The notes: a model not told the origin generated them from the letters alone. Shown: positions 1 through 9,137, numbered from the stretch's first letter. The stretch: 64,000 nucleotides of DNA from Aquidulcibacter paucihalophilus (GCF_002105465.1 NZ_NCSQ01000156.1:1-64000), one strand, 5' to 3'. Numbers and translations are program-made.

Positions 1-45
1 TTGGTGGAAACCTTGTTTCACCAAAATGGATCATCGAGGATCAGC

Positions 46-136
46 GCGACATCTGGGTCGTCAAGTGTCCGTTTTCTTCGAAAACGGATCGCCTTGCGAC
101 GCAGCAAAGCTGCGCACTTGACTACCCCGATGTCGC
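46..136. repeat. Four-way cloverleaf palindrome
   Basis: Positions 46-67 pair with 115-136 over 20 of 22 positions; the mismatches are 54/128 and 59/123. Inside, three hairpins abut with no unpaired base between them: 68-88 (9 bp, loop TTC), 89-99 (4 bp, loop CTT) and 100-114 (6 bp, loop AAA). All three apical loops are three bases long. The fold is symmetrical in DNA and could form on either strand. It is not a tRNA, because it has no T-arm consensus, anticodon arm or CCA end. The function is unknown. Confidence 0.7.
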
Positions 137-156
137 AAAAACAATTGAGGGTGCGG

Positions 157-254
157 TTGGGTGACCAGAAGGGTCACCAAAGCGCTTCTAGACAAAAAAC
201 TTTCCCCGCCCCCTCAATGCCATCCCCGCCGGAGCGAAGCGCAGAGCGGGGACC
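157..254. repeat. 98-bp palindromic repeat, copy 1
   Basis: This copy aligns without gaps to 381-478, with 17 mismatches by my count. It begins with a hairpin (157-180, arms TTGGGTGACC and GGTCACCAA), continues with a linker carrying CGCTTCTAGAC and an A-run, and ends with a GC-rich hairpin whose arms are TCCCCGC and GCGGGGA. A related TTGGTG...CACCAA hairpin sits at 1-24. Confidence 0.75.
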
Positions 255-278
255 TCCTTGTGCTTGTGCGGCACAGGG

Positions 279-305
279 TCCCGGATCGGCTAGCGCCGTC
301 CGGGA
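279..305. repeat. GC-rich palindrome
   Basis: TCCCGGA (279-285) pairs with TCCGGGA (299-305), and an inner GGC-TAGC-GCC hairpin completes the fold. It lies between the two 98-bp copies. Similar short palindromes with a TCCGGGATGAC end occur widely between genes of alphaproteobacteria, which suggests a dispersed repeat family rather than a local terminator. Confidence 0.55.
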
Positions 306-335
306 TGACACCGTGAAAAAGGTTTTTATCTGGAA

Positions 336-369
336 GGCTTTGGTACAGGCTGTGCCTGCCCCAAAGGCC
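336..369. repeat. Two-tier hairpin
   Basis: GGCTTTGG (336-343) pairs with CCAAAGGCC (361-369) with one bulged G. After a 2x2 internal loop, CAGGC (346-350) pairs with GCCTG (354-358) around the three-base loop TGT. It lies between the two 98-bp repeats, and no gene is adjacent. Confidence 0.5.
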
Positions 370-380
370 AAACTCACTTG

Positions 381-478
381 TTGGTGGACCATAGGGATCA
401 CCAAAACGCTTCTAGACAAAAACCTCTCCCCGCCGCCACAATGTCCTGCCCGCCGGAACGAAGCGGAAAGCGGGGGCC
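381..478. repeat. 98-bp palindromic repeat, copy 2
   Basis: This is the second copy of the repeat at 157-254, in the same orientation and separated from it by 126 bp. The head hairpin is weaker (TTGGTG at 381-386 with CACCAA at 399-404). The linker CGCTTCTAGACAAAAA is conserved almost base for base, and the tail has arms GCCCGC and GCGGGGGC. Confidence 0.75.
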
Positions 479-522
479 TTAGGGCATGTTGCCGCACGAA
501 GTCGCTGATTTGTGCTTGACGG

Positions 523-2772
523 CTACCCCACAAACTTGCCCGAGCGCGAGAAGCCGCGGGGGACCATGCGACCAGCGGCGGCGCGTTTGGCGACATAGTC
601 TTTCCAGTCCGGCACATCGCGGCGGCGGCCAGAAGTATCATACCAAGCAAGGCCCTCGTCAGCCTTAAAGGTCTGGGCATCCAACAGGCCACCATCCTTA
701 TAGGCCTGTAGCTTGACACCTTTACCCCGACCCATGCGGGGCAATTCTTCGGTTTTGAAGATCACAAGTTTCCGGTTCTCGCCCACGACGGCCACCATAT
801 CACCTTGAACGGGGGCGACGACCGCGGTTTTGGTGCCATCATCCAAATTCAAGATTTGCTTGCCCGAGCGCCGCATCGCCGCACATTCTTCATCGCTGAC
901 CACAAAGCCATAGCCAGAGCTTGCAGCAATCAAGCGCTCGCCATCGGGCTTGGGCAGAAACATGGCCAGAATGTCGTGTTCTTCACCCAGATCAATCGAA
1001 AGGCGCACAGGTTCGCCTAGGCCGCGCCCACCCGGCAATTTATCGCCCGCCAAAGCAAAGGCGCGGCCATCGGTGGCAAAAAGAACGATGCGATCCGTCG
1101 TCTCGGCATGGAGCGAGAGATAATAGCCGTCGCCATCCTTATATTTGACGGTCGATAAATCATCGATCTTGCCCTTAAGCGCGCGGATCCAGCCCTTTTG
1201 CGACAGAACGACGGTGATGGGCTCACGCGTCACAAAGGCTTCCGCACTCAGGGCCAAGGCAACCGGCGCGTCAGCAAAGGTCGTACGGCGGGCACCTAAT
1301 GGGGTGTCTTTGGAAAAGGCCGATTGGATTTCGCGCAATTCTTCTGCCGCCTGTGCCCATTGCAAATCGGGCGAGGCAATCATGGCCATCAGGCCATCAC
1401 GTTCGGCCTTTAAGTCTTCATTTTCTTGACGAATTTCCATCTCTTCGAGTTTGCGCAAATTACGCAAGCGCGTGTCGAGAATGGCATTGGCTTGTACGTC
1501 AGTCAGGTCAAAGGTTGCGATCAGAACTTGCTTGGGATCGTCCTCATAGCGGATGATGCGGATCACTTCGTCGAGATTGAGATAGGCAACCAGCAAGCCC
1601 GCCAAGATTTCCAAGCGCGCTTCAATCTTGCGCAAGCGCCAATTGGCACGCGCCACAATGACTTCGCGCTTGTGGTCGAGGAAGGCCTTCAAGCACTCAA
1701 TCAAGCTCATCACGCGCGGTGCGCCCTTAGCGTCGAGCACATTGAGGTTCATCGAGAAACGGTTTTCCAGATCGGTGAGCTTGAACAAGCTCTCCATTAA
1801 TTGGTCGGGCTCAACCGTACGGGCACGAGGTTCCAAGACGAGGCGAATATCTTCTGCGCTTTCATCGCGGACATCGCCCAAAAGTGGGGCTTTCTTGTTT
1901 TCAATCAGCTCGGCCAAACGCTCAACAATTTTGGACTTTTGCACCTGATAGGGTGTCTCGGTCACAATGATGCGCCACGTGCCGCGGCCGGTATCTTCCA
2001 CATGCCAGCGGGCGCGGGTGCGGAAGCCACCCTTCCCTGTTGCATAGGCCTCGCGAATAGCAGCGCGCGATTCCACGCAAATCCCGCCCGTTGGAAAATC
2101 AGGGCCAGGCACCAGCGCCAAGATTTCATCCAAATCGGCTTCCGGCTTTTCAATCAGCAAGAGACAGGCATCAATCAGCTCTGCCGCATTATGCGGCGGG
2201 ATCGAAGTGGCCATCCCCACGGCAATACCCATCGAGCCATTGGCGAGAAGATTTGGATAGCCCGCAGGCAAAACCGAAGGTTCTTCATCTTCTTGGCTAT
2301 AGGTTTCGCGGAAGAGAACCGAATCCTCATCCACCCCTTCCATCAATAAAGCGCCAATCGCCGTCAGGCGGGCTTCGGTATAGCGATAGGCCGCCGCTGA
2401 ATCGCCATCAATATTGCCGAAATTGCCTTGCCCATCGACGAGGGGATAACGGACGGAGAAGTCTTGCGCCAAACGCACAAGGGCATCGTAAATCGCGCTG
2501 TCGCCGTGGGGGTGATATTTACCCATGACGTCACCAACGATCTTGGCGCATTTTTTGAAATTGCTGGCCGGGTCGAGACCGAGCTCACCCATGGCATGGA
2601 TAATCCGGCGCTGAACGGGCTTTAGGCCGTCGCGTACATCGGGCAGCGCGCGACTGGTAATGGTCGACAAAGCATAGACGAGGTAGCGACTCTCTAAAGC
2701 CCGATCAAACGGCTCGTTGATGATATTGCCGCTGTCGCCGCCACTGCCATCTAATTCCACTAAATCGCCCAT
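523..2772 (-). CDS. parC: DNA topoisomerase IV subunit A
   Basis: This is the DNA-cleaving subunit of topoisomerase IV, which with ParE unlinks daughter chromosomes. The 749-residue length fits ParC. The N-terminal breakage-reunion domain carries KPVQRRII near 51 and [10 protein letters not shown] near 87-96. The latter is the quinolone-determining segment, and it retains the drug-sensitive serine and aspartate. The catalytic tyrosine is in AYRYTEAR, about Y131. The C-terminal beta-pinwheel lacks an obvious GyrA-box, which favours ParC over GyrA. The gene is preceded on the same strand by tRNA-Glu and followed by the palindrome-rich region. The parE partner is not in the window. Confidence 0.93.
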   Translation of the reverse strand: MGDLVELDGSGGDSGNIINEPFDRALESRYLVYALSTITSRALPDVRDGLKPVQRRIIHAMGELGLDPASNFKKCAKIVGDVMGKYHPHGDSAIYDALVRLAQDFSVRYPLVDGQGNFGNIDGDSAAAYRYTEARLTAIGALLMEGVDEDSVLFRETYSQEDEEPSVLPAGYPNLLANGSMGIAVGMATSIPPHNAAELIDACLLLIEKPEADLDEILALVPGPDFPTGGICVESRAAIREAYATGKGGFRTRARWHVEDTGRGTWRIIVTETPYQVQKSKIVERLAELIENKKAPLLGDVRDESAEDIRLVLEPRARTVEPDQLMESLFKLTDLENRFSMNLNVLDAKGAPRVMSLIECLKAFLDHKREVIVARANWRLRKIEARLEILAGLLVAYLNLDEVIRIIRYEDDPKQVLIATFDLTDVQANAILDTRLRNLRKLEEMEIRQENEDLKAERDGLMAMIASPDLQWAQAAEELREIQSAFSKDTPLGARRTTFADAPVALALSAEAFVTREPITVVLSQKGWIRALKGKIDDLSTVKYKDGDGYYLSLHAETTDRIVLFATDGRAFALAGDKLPGGRGLGEPVRLSIDLGEEHDILAMFLPKPDGERLIAASSGYGFVVSDEECAAMRRSGKQILNLDDGTKTAVVAPVQGDMVAVVGENRKLVIFKTEELPRMGRGKGVKLQAYKDGGLLDAQTFKADEGLAWYDTSGRRRDVPDWKDYVAKRAAAGRMVPRGFSRSGKFVG

Positions 2773-2904
2773 GGGCTCCCTATCCTTCGAATCAGCTGCT
2801 TATCATGGCAGCCTGTGCGGCCAAGCGCGACGTCACGCGGCAGCGACTTGTGGAGAAGTACTGCAAGAACATGCCGATTTATGGGGATTTGTGCGGGGTG
2901 GGCT

Positions 2905-2979
2905 TGGCAGCTCCTACGGGAGTCGAACCCGTCTTTCCTGATTGAAAATCAGGCGTCCTAACCGATAGACGAAGGAGCC
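2905..2979 (-). tRNA. tRNA-Glu (UUC)
   Basis: The minus strand folds into a complete cloverleaf. The acceptor stem is GGCTCCT/AGGAGCT with a G-U first pair. The anticodon arm is CCTGA-TTTTCAA-TCAGG, giving anticodon UUC. The T-arm is CGGG-TTCGACT-CCCG, and CCA is encoded at the 3' end. It is a single-copy tRNA between recJ and parC. Confidence 0.95.
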
Positions 2980-3010
2980 ACGTCACATGCTGTTCACACG
3001 CGAGGCGCGC

Positions 3011-3040
3011 TCTATACAAAGGCCGATGCCAACACGCAAG
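3011..3040 (-). promoter_or_regulatory. Candidate promoter of tRNA-Glu
   Basis: On the minus strand CTTGCG (3035-3040), an 18-bp spacer and TATAGA (3011-3016) resemble the alphaproteobacterial housekeeping promoter. The expected start lies about 25 nt before the mature tRNA. The -35 box falls inside the loop of the hairpin behind recJ. A similar arrangement precedes rpmF. Confidence 0.35.
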
Positions 3041-3049
3041 CGGCCTTTG
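3017..3049 (-). terminator. Inverted repeat after recJ
   Basis: CAAAGGCCG (3017-3025) and CGGCCTTTG (3041-3049) form a perfect 9-bp stem with a 15-nt loop just beyond the recJ stop. There is no strong T-run, so termination is likely but not certain. Confidence 0.4.
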
Positions 3050-3052
3050 CTG

Positions 3053-4846
3053 CTAAGATGCAGGACTTGCATCGATAATCTCACAATCAACCGCGTTTCC
3101 GCCGCGCCAATCGTCTTTTTTCAGCCGAACAACGACATGCAAAGGCTGCCTGCCCATCAAAGCATCGCCCAAAGGCGTGTTGAGCGCGCGGAATGCGATG
3201 GCTTTGATTCTCTGCCCCGATGGATCTTCCAACATCAGTCGCACATGGCCCGTGCCGACAGGGGCAGCGGCATAGGGGCGGACATCGGCAAAGGCAAAGA
3301 CAGGATCAGGCCAGCCTGCGCCATAGGGCCCAACCTCAATCATAGCCTGAAGCAGGTCAGGCGTGGCAGCCCCAAGCCCCACCAAGGCATCAATGGCGAG
3401 GTCGCGGCTGGTGGCGGTTGCGTCCGACTCGGTGCGTAGGCGGCGGGCTAAATCCTGATGCACCGACTTAAGCTCACTGAAATTCATGGTCAGGCCCGCT
3501 GCCATGGCATGGCCGCCTCCGGCCAGAATGATCCCGTCTCGGGCTGCCCCAGAGACGGCAGCGCCCAGATTAATCCCGGGCACCGATCGGCCCGACCCCT
3601 TGGCCTCTCGGTCATCTGGATCGGCCGAGCCAATGACAATCACCGGCCGGTGGAAGCGGTCTTTGAGGCGACCAGCGACAATGCCGATAATGCCTGGATG
3701 CCAGCCTGGTGCGCCTAACATCAACAGCGGCCCATCCAATGGCCCTGCTTCGCCGCGCTCTACCCGCGCAATGGCTTCTTCCAACACATTGGCTTCAATG
3801 GCTCGACGTTCGGCATTAAGGACTTCTAATTCCTCGGCAATTTGGCTGGCCTCATGCGGATCATCGGTCGACAATAGGCGGACTGCCAGAGAGGAATCTC
3901 CTACCCGTCCCCCGGCATTTAAGCGCGGACCAAAGACCCAGCCAGAGGCATAGACACTGCCGGGTTCTTTCAGTTTCGATGTCACCGCCAAAGCTGCAAG
4001 GCCGGGATTAGCAAGCTTTTCCTGCACTTTAAGCCCTTGGGCCACCAAAGCACGGTTGAGGCCCGTCAGCGGGGCCACATCGCAAATCGTCCCGAGGGCT
4101 GCCAGGTCGAGCCGGCTCAATAAATCATAGTCCGGCCCAGTCGATAGACCCGCTTGGCGTGCTGCCCGGTTAAGGGCCACCAATGCCACAAAAACCACCC
4201 CTGCGGCGGTTAAATAGCCTAAGCCGGAACCATCATCTTGCCGATTGGGATTGACCACAGCCAAGGCAGGGGGTGGCGCGCCATGCATCAAGTGGTGGTC
4301 AAATACTACCACATCTAAGCCGATCCGAGCGGCCTCTTCGAGTGCGGCATAGGCTGCTGCCCCGCAATCCACTGTGATGAGGAGATCCGTACCGCTGGCC
4401 TTGATCTTCGTGACGATCTTGGGACTGGGACCATAGCCATCAAGAATACGGTCCGGCACAAAGACATTGGCTCTAGCCCCGATCGACTTAAACCAGCTGA
4501 GCAGCAAGGCCCCCGATGTGCCGCCATCCACATCATAATCGGCCAAAATGGTAATGGCTTTTTGGTCCCTAACCGCCGCCAGAATGGCCGTCACCGCCTT
4601 TTCCATATCCTGGAGGGTGAACGGCTCAGGCAGCTCGTTTTTAAGCTTGGGCGACAAGATGCGCTGGGCTGTGGCGGGTAAGGCCCCGCGCGCAACCAAT
4701 AATTTGGCTTGCATCGCCCCAATGCCGAGGCGACGTACCCCTTCTTCCAAGACACCAAGGGAGGCTTCAGATTGACCGTCCGGCAGACGTTGCACCCATC
4801 TGCGACCGGTCAGGCTCGACTCTATTCCGAGGAAAGAGCCGACCAT
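3053..4846 (-). CDS. recJ: Single-stranded-DNA-specific exonuclease RecJ
   Basis: This is a 5'-3' exonuclease on single-stranded DNA, acting in RecF-pathway recombination and mismatch repair. The DHH-family metal-binding motifs are present: DYDVDG near 103-108, VDCG near 159-162 and DHH near 183-185. A DHHA1 domain and OB-fold follow. The length of 597 residues is normal. It starts 4 bp after the glpX stop, so it is the last gene of a hom-glpX-recJ unit, an order common in alphaproteobacteria. recO, another RecF-pathway gene, lies at 18746. Confidence 0.93.
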   Translation of the reverse strand: MVGSFLGIESSLTGRRWVQRLPDGQSEASLGVLEEGVRRLGIGAMQAKLLVARGALPATAQRILSPKLKNELPEPFTLQDMEKAVTAILAAVRDQKAITILADYDVDGGTSGALLLSWFKSIGARANVFVPDRILDGYGPSPKIVTKIKASGTDLLITVDCGAAAYAALEEAARIGLDVVVFDHHLMHGAPPPALAVVNPNRQDDGSGLGYLTAAGVVFVALVALNRAARQAGLSTGPDYDLLSRLDLAALGTICDVAPLTGLNRALVAQGLKVQEKLANPGLAALAVTSKLKEPGSVYASGWVFGPRLNAGGRVGDSSLAVRLLSTDDPHEASQIAEELEVLNAERRAIEANVLEEAIARVERGEAGPLDGPLLMLGAPGWHPGIIGIVAGRLKDRFHRPVIVIGSADPDDREAKGSGRSVPGINLGAAVSGAARDGIILAGGGHAMAAGLTMNFSELKSVHQDLARRLRTESDATATSRDLAIDALVGLGAATPDLLQAMIEVGPYGAGWPDPVFAFADVRPYAAAPVGTGHVRLMLEDPSGQRIKAIAFRALNTPLGDALMGRQPLHVVVRLKKDDWRGGNAVDCEIIDASPAS

Positions 4847-4850
4847 TGTT

Positions 4851-5801
4851 CTAACCTAAATGCTGGGTGCGGACGACGCGGGCGGTCTTGGCCGCAGAAT
4901 CCAACACCAAAGTCTCGGTCACAAAGCCCTTGGCGCTTGCTTTCACACCCGCCACCAAGGCCCCATTGGTTACACCTGTGGCCGAGAAAACCACATCGGT
5001 GGAGACCAACTCGTCCAATTGATAGGTGCGGCCAAGGTCAGTGATGCCAATACGGCGGGCACGCGCCTTTTCATCCTCATTGCGGAAAACCAAGCGACCT
5101 TGGAACTGGCCGCCAACGCATTTCAAGGCTGCCGCAGCCAAAACCCCTTCTGGCGCGCCACCTTGACCCAAATAGAGGTCAATCCCGGTCTCCGGGTCTG
5201 TGGTATAGATCACACCGGCCACATCGCCATCGGTGATCAAATGAACCCGCGCACCAACAGAGCGCAAGCTCTCAATAATGCTGCTATGGCGTGGCCGGTC
5301 TAGGACACAAACGCCAATTTGTTGCGGCTCTACGCCTTTGGCTTTTGCCAAAGCAATGACGTTCTCAGCAGGCGTGCGATCAATATCAACCACACCCTGC
5401 GGCAGACCAGGACCCACCGCAATCTTGTCCATATAGGTATCGGGCGCATAGAGAAGCCCGCCCTTAGGCGCGATGGCCAACACCGCCAAGGCATTGGGCA
5501 TAGCTTTTGCCGTCAGAGTAGTTCCTTCCAGCGGATCAAGCGCGATATCAAATTCCCCGCCCTCACCGGTTCCTACTTCTTCGCCGATATAGAGCATAGG
5601 TGCTTCATCGCGCTCGCCCTCGCCAATCACGACGCGGCCCTTCATGGCAATGGCGTTTAAGCCTGTCCGCATGGCATCGACGGCTAATTGATCTGCGGCC
5701 TTTTCGTCACCCCGGCCAATGCCACGATAGGAAGCAATGGCGGCAGCCTCGGTCGCGGCTAAAGCACCAGCGGCGATATCAGGGGGAAGGTTTACGGTCA
5801 T
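4851..5801 (-). CDS. glpX: Class II fructose-1,6-bisphosphatase GlpX
   Basis: It hydrolyses fructose-1,6-bisphosphate to fructose-6-phosphate in gluconeogenesis. The class II motifs GEGERDEAPML (about 60-70) and DPLEGTT (about 89-95) hold the metal-binding acidic residues. I chose the methionine of MTVNLPPDIA at 5801, where family similarity begins; a start at 5849 would add 16 atypical residues and run almost to the hom stop. The protein is about 316 residues. It sits between hom and recJ, and no class I fbp gene is seen here. Confidence 0.92.
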   Translation of the reverse strand: MTVNLPPDIAAGALAATEAAAIASYRGIGRGDEKAADQLAVDAMRTGLNAIAMKGRVVIGEGERDEAPMLYIGEEVGTGEGGEFDIALDPLEGTTLTAKAMPNALAVLAIAPKGGLLYAPDTYMDKIAVGPGLPQGVVDIDRTPAENVIALAKAKGVEPQQIGVCVLDRPRHSSIIESLRSVGARVHLITDGDVAGVIYTTDPETGIDLYLGQGGAPEGVLAAAALKCVGGQFQGRLVFRNEDEKARARRIGITDLGRTYQLDELVSTDVVFSATGVTNGALVAGVKASAKGFVTETLVLDSAAKTARVVRTQHLG

Positions 5802-5850
5802 ACAGGGTCCAACTTTACTAGAGATCACGGAAAAGCCGAGCGGCCTCAAA

Positions 5851-7122
5851 TTAGTCTTCCAGTGGCATCAAGACTGGGGCCTCAACAAGGACATCCAATC
5901 GAGAAAGTTCAGCCAAAGCGTCCAACAAATCTTGCTCAGCCATGGGCTGGGTGGTCAGCACGATGGGCACACGCGCTGCATCTTCAGGGGGCTTTTGCAG
6001 GAAGCTTTCGATGGAAACAAGGTGTTTTGCCAGCGTGTCGGTGATTTTGGCGATGGTGCCAGCCCGATCTGGAACGCGTAAACGAACGTAGAATTTCGAG
6101 TTCGCCAAAAGCCCACCCGAGGCTGCGGTCAATGGATTGGCTTGACCGGGACCCGAGAAGACAGGCCGTGAATCTTCGTGCGAAAGATCAATCAAATCGC
6201 CCGCAACCGCCGAGGCCGTAGGCCCTGCCCCCGCACCCCTGCCCACCAGCGACAGACGGCCGACAGGCTCTGCATCAATCACGACCGCATTGAGTGGGCC
6301 ATTGACCCGGGCAATGGGGTGATCTTGCGCCAACAAGGTTGGGCGGACCGATTGGATAACGCTGTCACCGACCCGCGCTGCTTTGGCCAACAGCTTGACC
6401 CGGCGGCCCAAGAATTTGGCGCTTTCCAAATCAATCGGCTCAATCGCCTGAATGCCTTCCAACCGCAACGCCTTGAAGTTTGGCGCGCCACCAAAAGCAA
6501 TGGCGGACAGAATGGCGAGCTTATGGCCCGCATCGGCCCCCGATACATCCAAGGTCGGATCGGCCTCGGCATAGCCTAAGCGTTGGGCATCGGCCAAGAC
6601 ATCGCCAAAGCTGCGCCCGGTTACGTCCATCTCGGTAAGGATGTAATTACACGTGCCGTTCAACACGCCACTGACGGCAGAAATATCATTGGCGGCCAAG
6701 CCTTCGCGCAGCGCCTTGATGACGGGTATCCCGCCTGCAACAGCGGCCTCATAGCGAATTTCGGCTCCATGTGCGGCTGCCAGAGCGGCAAGGTCTGCCC
6801 CATGTTCTGCCAACAGGGCCTTATTGGCCGTGGCGACATGCTTGCCCGCCGATAGGGCCGCTTCCACGGCAGCCTTAGCACTGCCTTCAGAACCGCCCAT
6901 CAACTCAACAAACACATCAATATCTGGGCTTTTTGCCAGCGCGACGGGATCGTCAAACCAGGGGATGGAAGAAATATCCACGTCGCGTGTGCGCCCCCGG
7001 GTCCGGGCACTCACGCCTGTGACTGTCACAGTGGAGGCCAAAGGCCCCTGCCCATAGGCCAGTTTCAACAGCCCACCGCCAACCGTACCAAGGCCGGCAA
7101 TCCCAATTCTCAAAACACCCAT
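5851..7122 (-). CDS. hom: Homoserine dehydrogenase
   Basis: It reduces aspartate-semialdehyde to homoserine, the branch point to threonine and methionine. An N-terminal Rossmann motif GIAGLGTVGGG lies at about 7-17, followed by the homoserine dehydrogenase catalytic domain and a C-terminal ACT domain (about the last 75 residues), the usual site of threonine feedback. The start at 7122 (MGVLRIGIAG) has a purine-rich GAGAG upstream and puts the Rossmann fold at the N-terminus. An upstream start at 7161 would add 13 residues and nearly touch the aminotransferase gene. It is the first of the hom-glpX-recJ genes and follows the aminotransferase. Confidence 0.93.
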   Translation of the reverse strand: MGVLRIGIAGLGTVGGGLLKLAYGQGPLASTVTVTGVSARTRGRTRDVDISSIPWFDDPVALAKSPDIDVFVELMGGSEGSAKAAVEAALSAGKHVATANKALLAEHGADLAALAAAHGAEIRYEAAVAGGIPVIKALREGLAANDISAVSGVLNGTCNYILTEMDVTGRSFGDVLADAQRLGYAEADPTLDVSGADAGHKLAILSAIAFGGAPNFKALRLEGIQAIEPIDLESAKFLGRRVKLLAKAARVGDSVIQSVRPTLLAQDHPIARVNGPLNAVVIDAEPVGRLSLVGRGAGAGPTASAVAGDLIDLSHEDSRPVFSGPGQANPLTAASGGLLANSKFYVRLRVPDRAGTIAKITDTLAKHLVSIESFLQKPPEDAARVPIVLTTQPMAEQDLLDALAELSRLDVLVEAPVLMPLED

Positions 7123-7179
7123 ATCTATCTCTCGCTGAGCCTCAGGGCCCGATGATCGCAACCAGATCAGAGGGTGAGC

Positions 7180-8373
7180 CTATAAAGACCCACTCTCCTC
7201 GGTCAAAAATTTCCGAACAGCACGCGCGGCTTGGCGAATTCTTTGCTCGTTCTCAACCAGAGCAATGCGTACATATTCGTCGCCATACTCACCAAAGCCC
7301 GCACCGGGCGCCACGGCGACGCCCGCCTTTTCAACCAATCTTTTGGAGAATTCAACCGAACCCAGGCCGCGGAACTTTTCAGGGATTTGCGACCAAGCAA
7401 ACATGGACGCTTGCGGCTCTGGGACGTTCCAGCCTGCGCGGGCAAAGGAGTCAATCAAGGCATCGCGCCGAGCTTTGTAAATTGCCCGCATCTCTGCCAC
7501 ACACTCTTGTGGCCCATTGAGCGCTTCGACGGCGGCAACTTGAACGGGCGTATAGGCCCCATAGTCCAAATAGGACTTAACCCGCGCGAGCGCTGCGATC
7601 ACCCGCTCATTGCCCAAGGCAAAGCCCACGCGAAAGCCTGCCATTGAATAGGTTTTCGATAAGGTATTGACCTCAACTACCACATCTTTCGCCCCTTCGA
7701 CTTGCAAGATGCTGGGTGGGGGCTTGGATTCGTCGAAATAGATTTCCGAATAGGCCATGTCGGAAATCACCAGCATATTGTGCTTTTTGGCGAGCGCGAC
7801 AACGTCCTTATAATAGTCAAGGTCGACGACTTGAGCGGTCGGATTGGCGGGATAACAGACAATCATCGCAATTGGCGGCGGCACAGAATGGCGCACAGCC
7901 CGGCTTATGCCTGCCAAATATTGTTCGGGACTGTGGGCTTCGATCGAGCGGATGACCCCGCCAGCCATAATGAAGCCAAACGCATGGATGGGGTAAGACG
8001 GATTGGGCGCAATCACCACATCGCCCGGCGCACAAATGGCTTGGGCTAAATTGGCAAAACCTTCTTTCGAGCCCAAAGTGGCAACAATTTCGGTATCGGG
8101 ATTGAGTTTGACGCCAAAGCGGCGGTCATAATAGCCCGCCATCGCCCGGCGCAGCCCCGGAATACCCCGCGACGCCGAATAGCGGTTGCTGCGCGGCTTA
8201 CGTGCTGTTTCAACCAACTTTTCGACAATATGCTCTGGTACCGGCAAATCGGGATTGCCCATGCCAAAGTCGATAATGTCGATACCTTTGGCCCGCATCC
8301 GGGCCTTAAGTTTGTTGACTTCCTCAAACACATAGGGAGGGAGGCGCTTAATCTTATAAAAATCGCCGATCAT
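7180..8373 (-). CDS. alaC: AlaC-type PLP aminotransferase
   Basis: This is a fold-type I (class I/II) aminotransferase of 397 residues. It has NPT near 177-179, aspartate D205 and the PLP-lysine K240 in the SKTYSMAGFRVGF motif. It most resembles the AlaC/YfdZ glutamate-pyruvate group, members of which are often labelled LL-diaminopimelate or aspartate aminotransferases. In alphaproteobacteria this gene commonly precedes hom, which suggests amino-acid metabolism; the exact substrate is inferred. It ends 57 bp before the preferred hom start and is probably cotranscribed. Confidence 0.8.
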   Translation of the reverse strand: MIGDFYKIKRLPPYVFEEVNKLKARMRAKGIDIIDFGMGNPDLPVPEHIVEKLVETARKPRSNRYSASRGIPGLRRAMAGYYDRRFGVKLNPDTEIVATLGSKEGFANLAQAICAPGDVVIAPNPSYPIHAFGFIMAGGVIRSIEAHSPEQYLAGISRAVRHSVPPPIAMIVCYPANPTAQVVDLDYYKDVVALAKKHNMLVISDMAYSEIYFDESKPPPSILQVEGAKDVVVEVNTLSKTYSMAGFRVGFALGNERVIAALARVKSYLDYGAYTPVQVAAVEALNGPQECVAEMRAIYKARRDALIDSFARAGWNVPEPQASMFAWSQIPEKFRGLGSVEFSKRLVEKAGVAVAPGAGFGEYGDEYVRIALVENEQRIRQAARAVRKFLTEESGSL

Positions 8374-8444
8374 GGCGGAAAACCTTTATGTCATAGAGGG
8401 CGCTTAGGCCCATCAATTCAGAGTGTATGCTGGATCGCGCGAAA

Positions 8445-8918
8445 CTAGGTTGGAGGCAGACGCGCAATATCCGCCTCCATTTTAGCTCGCGCGGCAGCGG
8501 CCCAAGCATCAGACTCGGCGGCATTTTGTTGGGCGGGGGCCGACGCGGCATTGGCTTCAATGGCTTGCTGCTCGGCCTTGGCCCAGGCCTGATCGATCTC
8601 GTTGGCCGCCACGGGCTTCGAACTTGGATTGGCTTCTAGGACGTTCGCAGAAGCTTGCAATCCTGCCTGTAATTCGGCCCAAGACTTTTGACTGGGCAGA
8701 TTGGTCGGCGCATCGGGGATTTTTGTGAGATCTGGATAATCCCGCGGGGTCAGCACTGACCCTGCCGAGCGGATTGTGTCTGGCAGAAACCCTTCCTGTT
8801 GGCTTAGGGACTGGCAGGCCCCCAGCGATGCAGCCACAAGACCTAAAACGACAAACCGAGACGCCCGGCGGAGATGCCGTCTGTTCTGGATGTGGGCTGG
8901 TGTCGCTTCAATCGGCAT
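8445..8918 (-). CDS. Small lipoprotein of unknown function
   Basis: I do not recognise this protein of about 157 residues. A basic N-terminus and a hydrophobic stretch lead to a lipobox (SLGAC, cysteine near 34), so it is probably an outer-membrane or periplasmic lipoprotein. The mature part is rich in alanine and glutamine and lacks known motifs. I prefer the ATG at 8918 because AGAGGAAAG lies about 10 nt upstream; a GTG at 8942 has no such site. It is upstream of and on the same strand as the aminotransferase, with a gap of about 70 bp. Confidence 0.7.
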   Translation of the reverse strand: MPIEATPAHIQNRRHLRRASRFVVLGLVAASLGACQSLSQQEGFLPDTIRSAGSVLTPRDYPDLTKIPDAPTNLPSQKSWAELQAGLQASANVLEANPSSKPVAANEIDQAWAKAEQQAIEANAASAPAQQNAAESDAWAAAARAKMEADIARLPPT

Positions 8919-9048
8919 CGCCGCAGCACTTTCCTCTGTCACATCAAGCTAAGCGGCAGGAAATGACCTAAAAACAGGCCAAGCTGCCACTCCGAAGGGA
9001 GAGCCATAAGCAGTGGAAGTTCTAACCGCAAATCGCTACAGTGTTTTA

Positions 9049-9088
9049 TTGCGCCGCTGCGGTGTTTGCTGCAAGGCAAAGAGTGCAT
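9049..9088. promoter_or_regulatory. TGC-rich candidate PhaR site before phaC
   Basis: The 40 bp upstream of phaC contain several TGC/GCA triplets, including TTTGC-N6-GCAAA at 9065-9080 and TGCTGCAA at 9067-9074. The same TGCTGCAA occurs upstream of the phasin gene. PhaR-type repressors of PHA genes in Paracoccus are known to bind TGC-rich DNA. The assignment here is inference. Confidence 0.35.
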
Positions 9089-9137
9089 AAATTCATGATA
9101 AACGTGGCGAATTGGCAGAAAAGACGGGGCAAGGACA

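Larger units (their letters stand above)
1..522. other. Gene-free region rich in palindromes
   Basis: This stretch lies beyond the 3' end of parC. Open frames cross it, but none resembles a protein, and the sequence is better explained as nested inverted repeats. From left to right it holds a hairpin at 1-24, a cloverleaf at 46-136, a 98-bp repeat at 157-254, a GC-rich palindrome at 279-305, a hairpin at 336-369 and the second 98-bp copy at 381-478. No promoter or gene start is obvious. The density of perfect inverted repeats suggests small palindromic mobile elements or structured RNA; which of these is not decided by the sequence alone. Confidence 0.75.

Noticed and set aside
1-519. A 172-residue open frame on the plus strand and a 181-residue frame on the minus strand
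   Set aside because: Both run through the palindromic repeats and have no protein-like composition or family resemblance.
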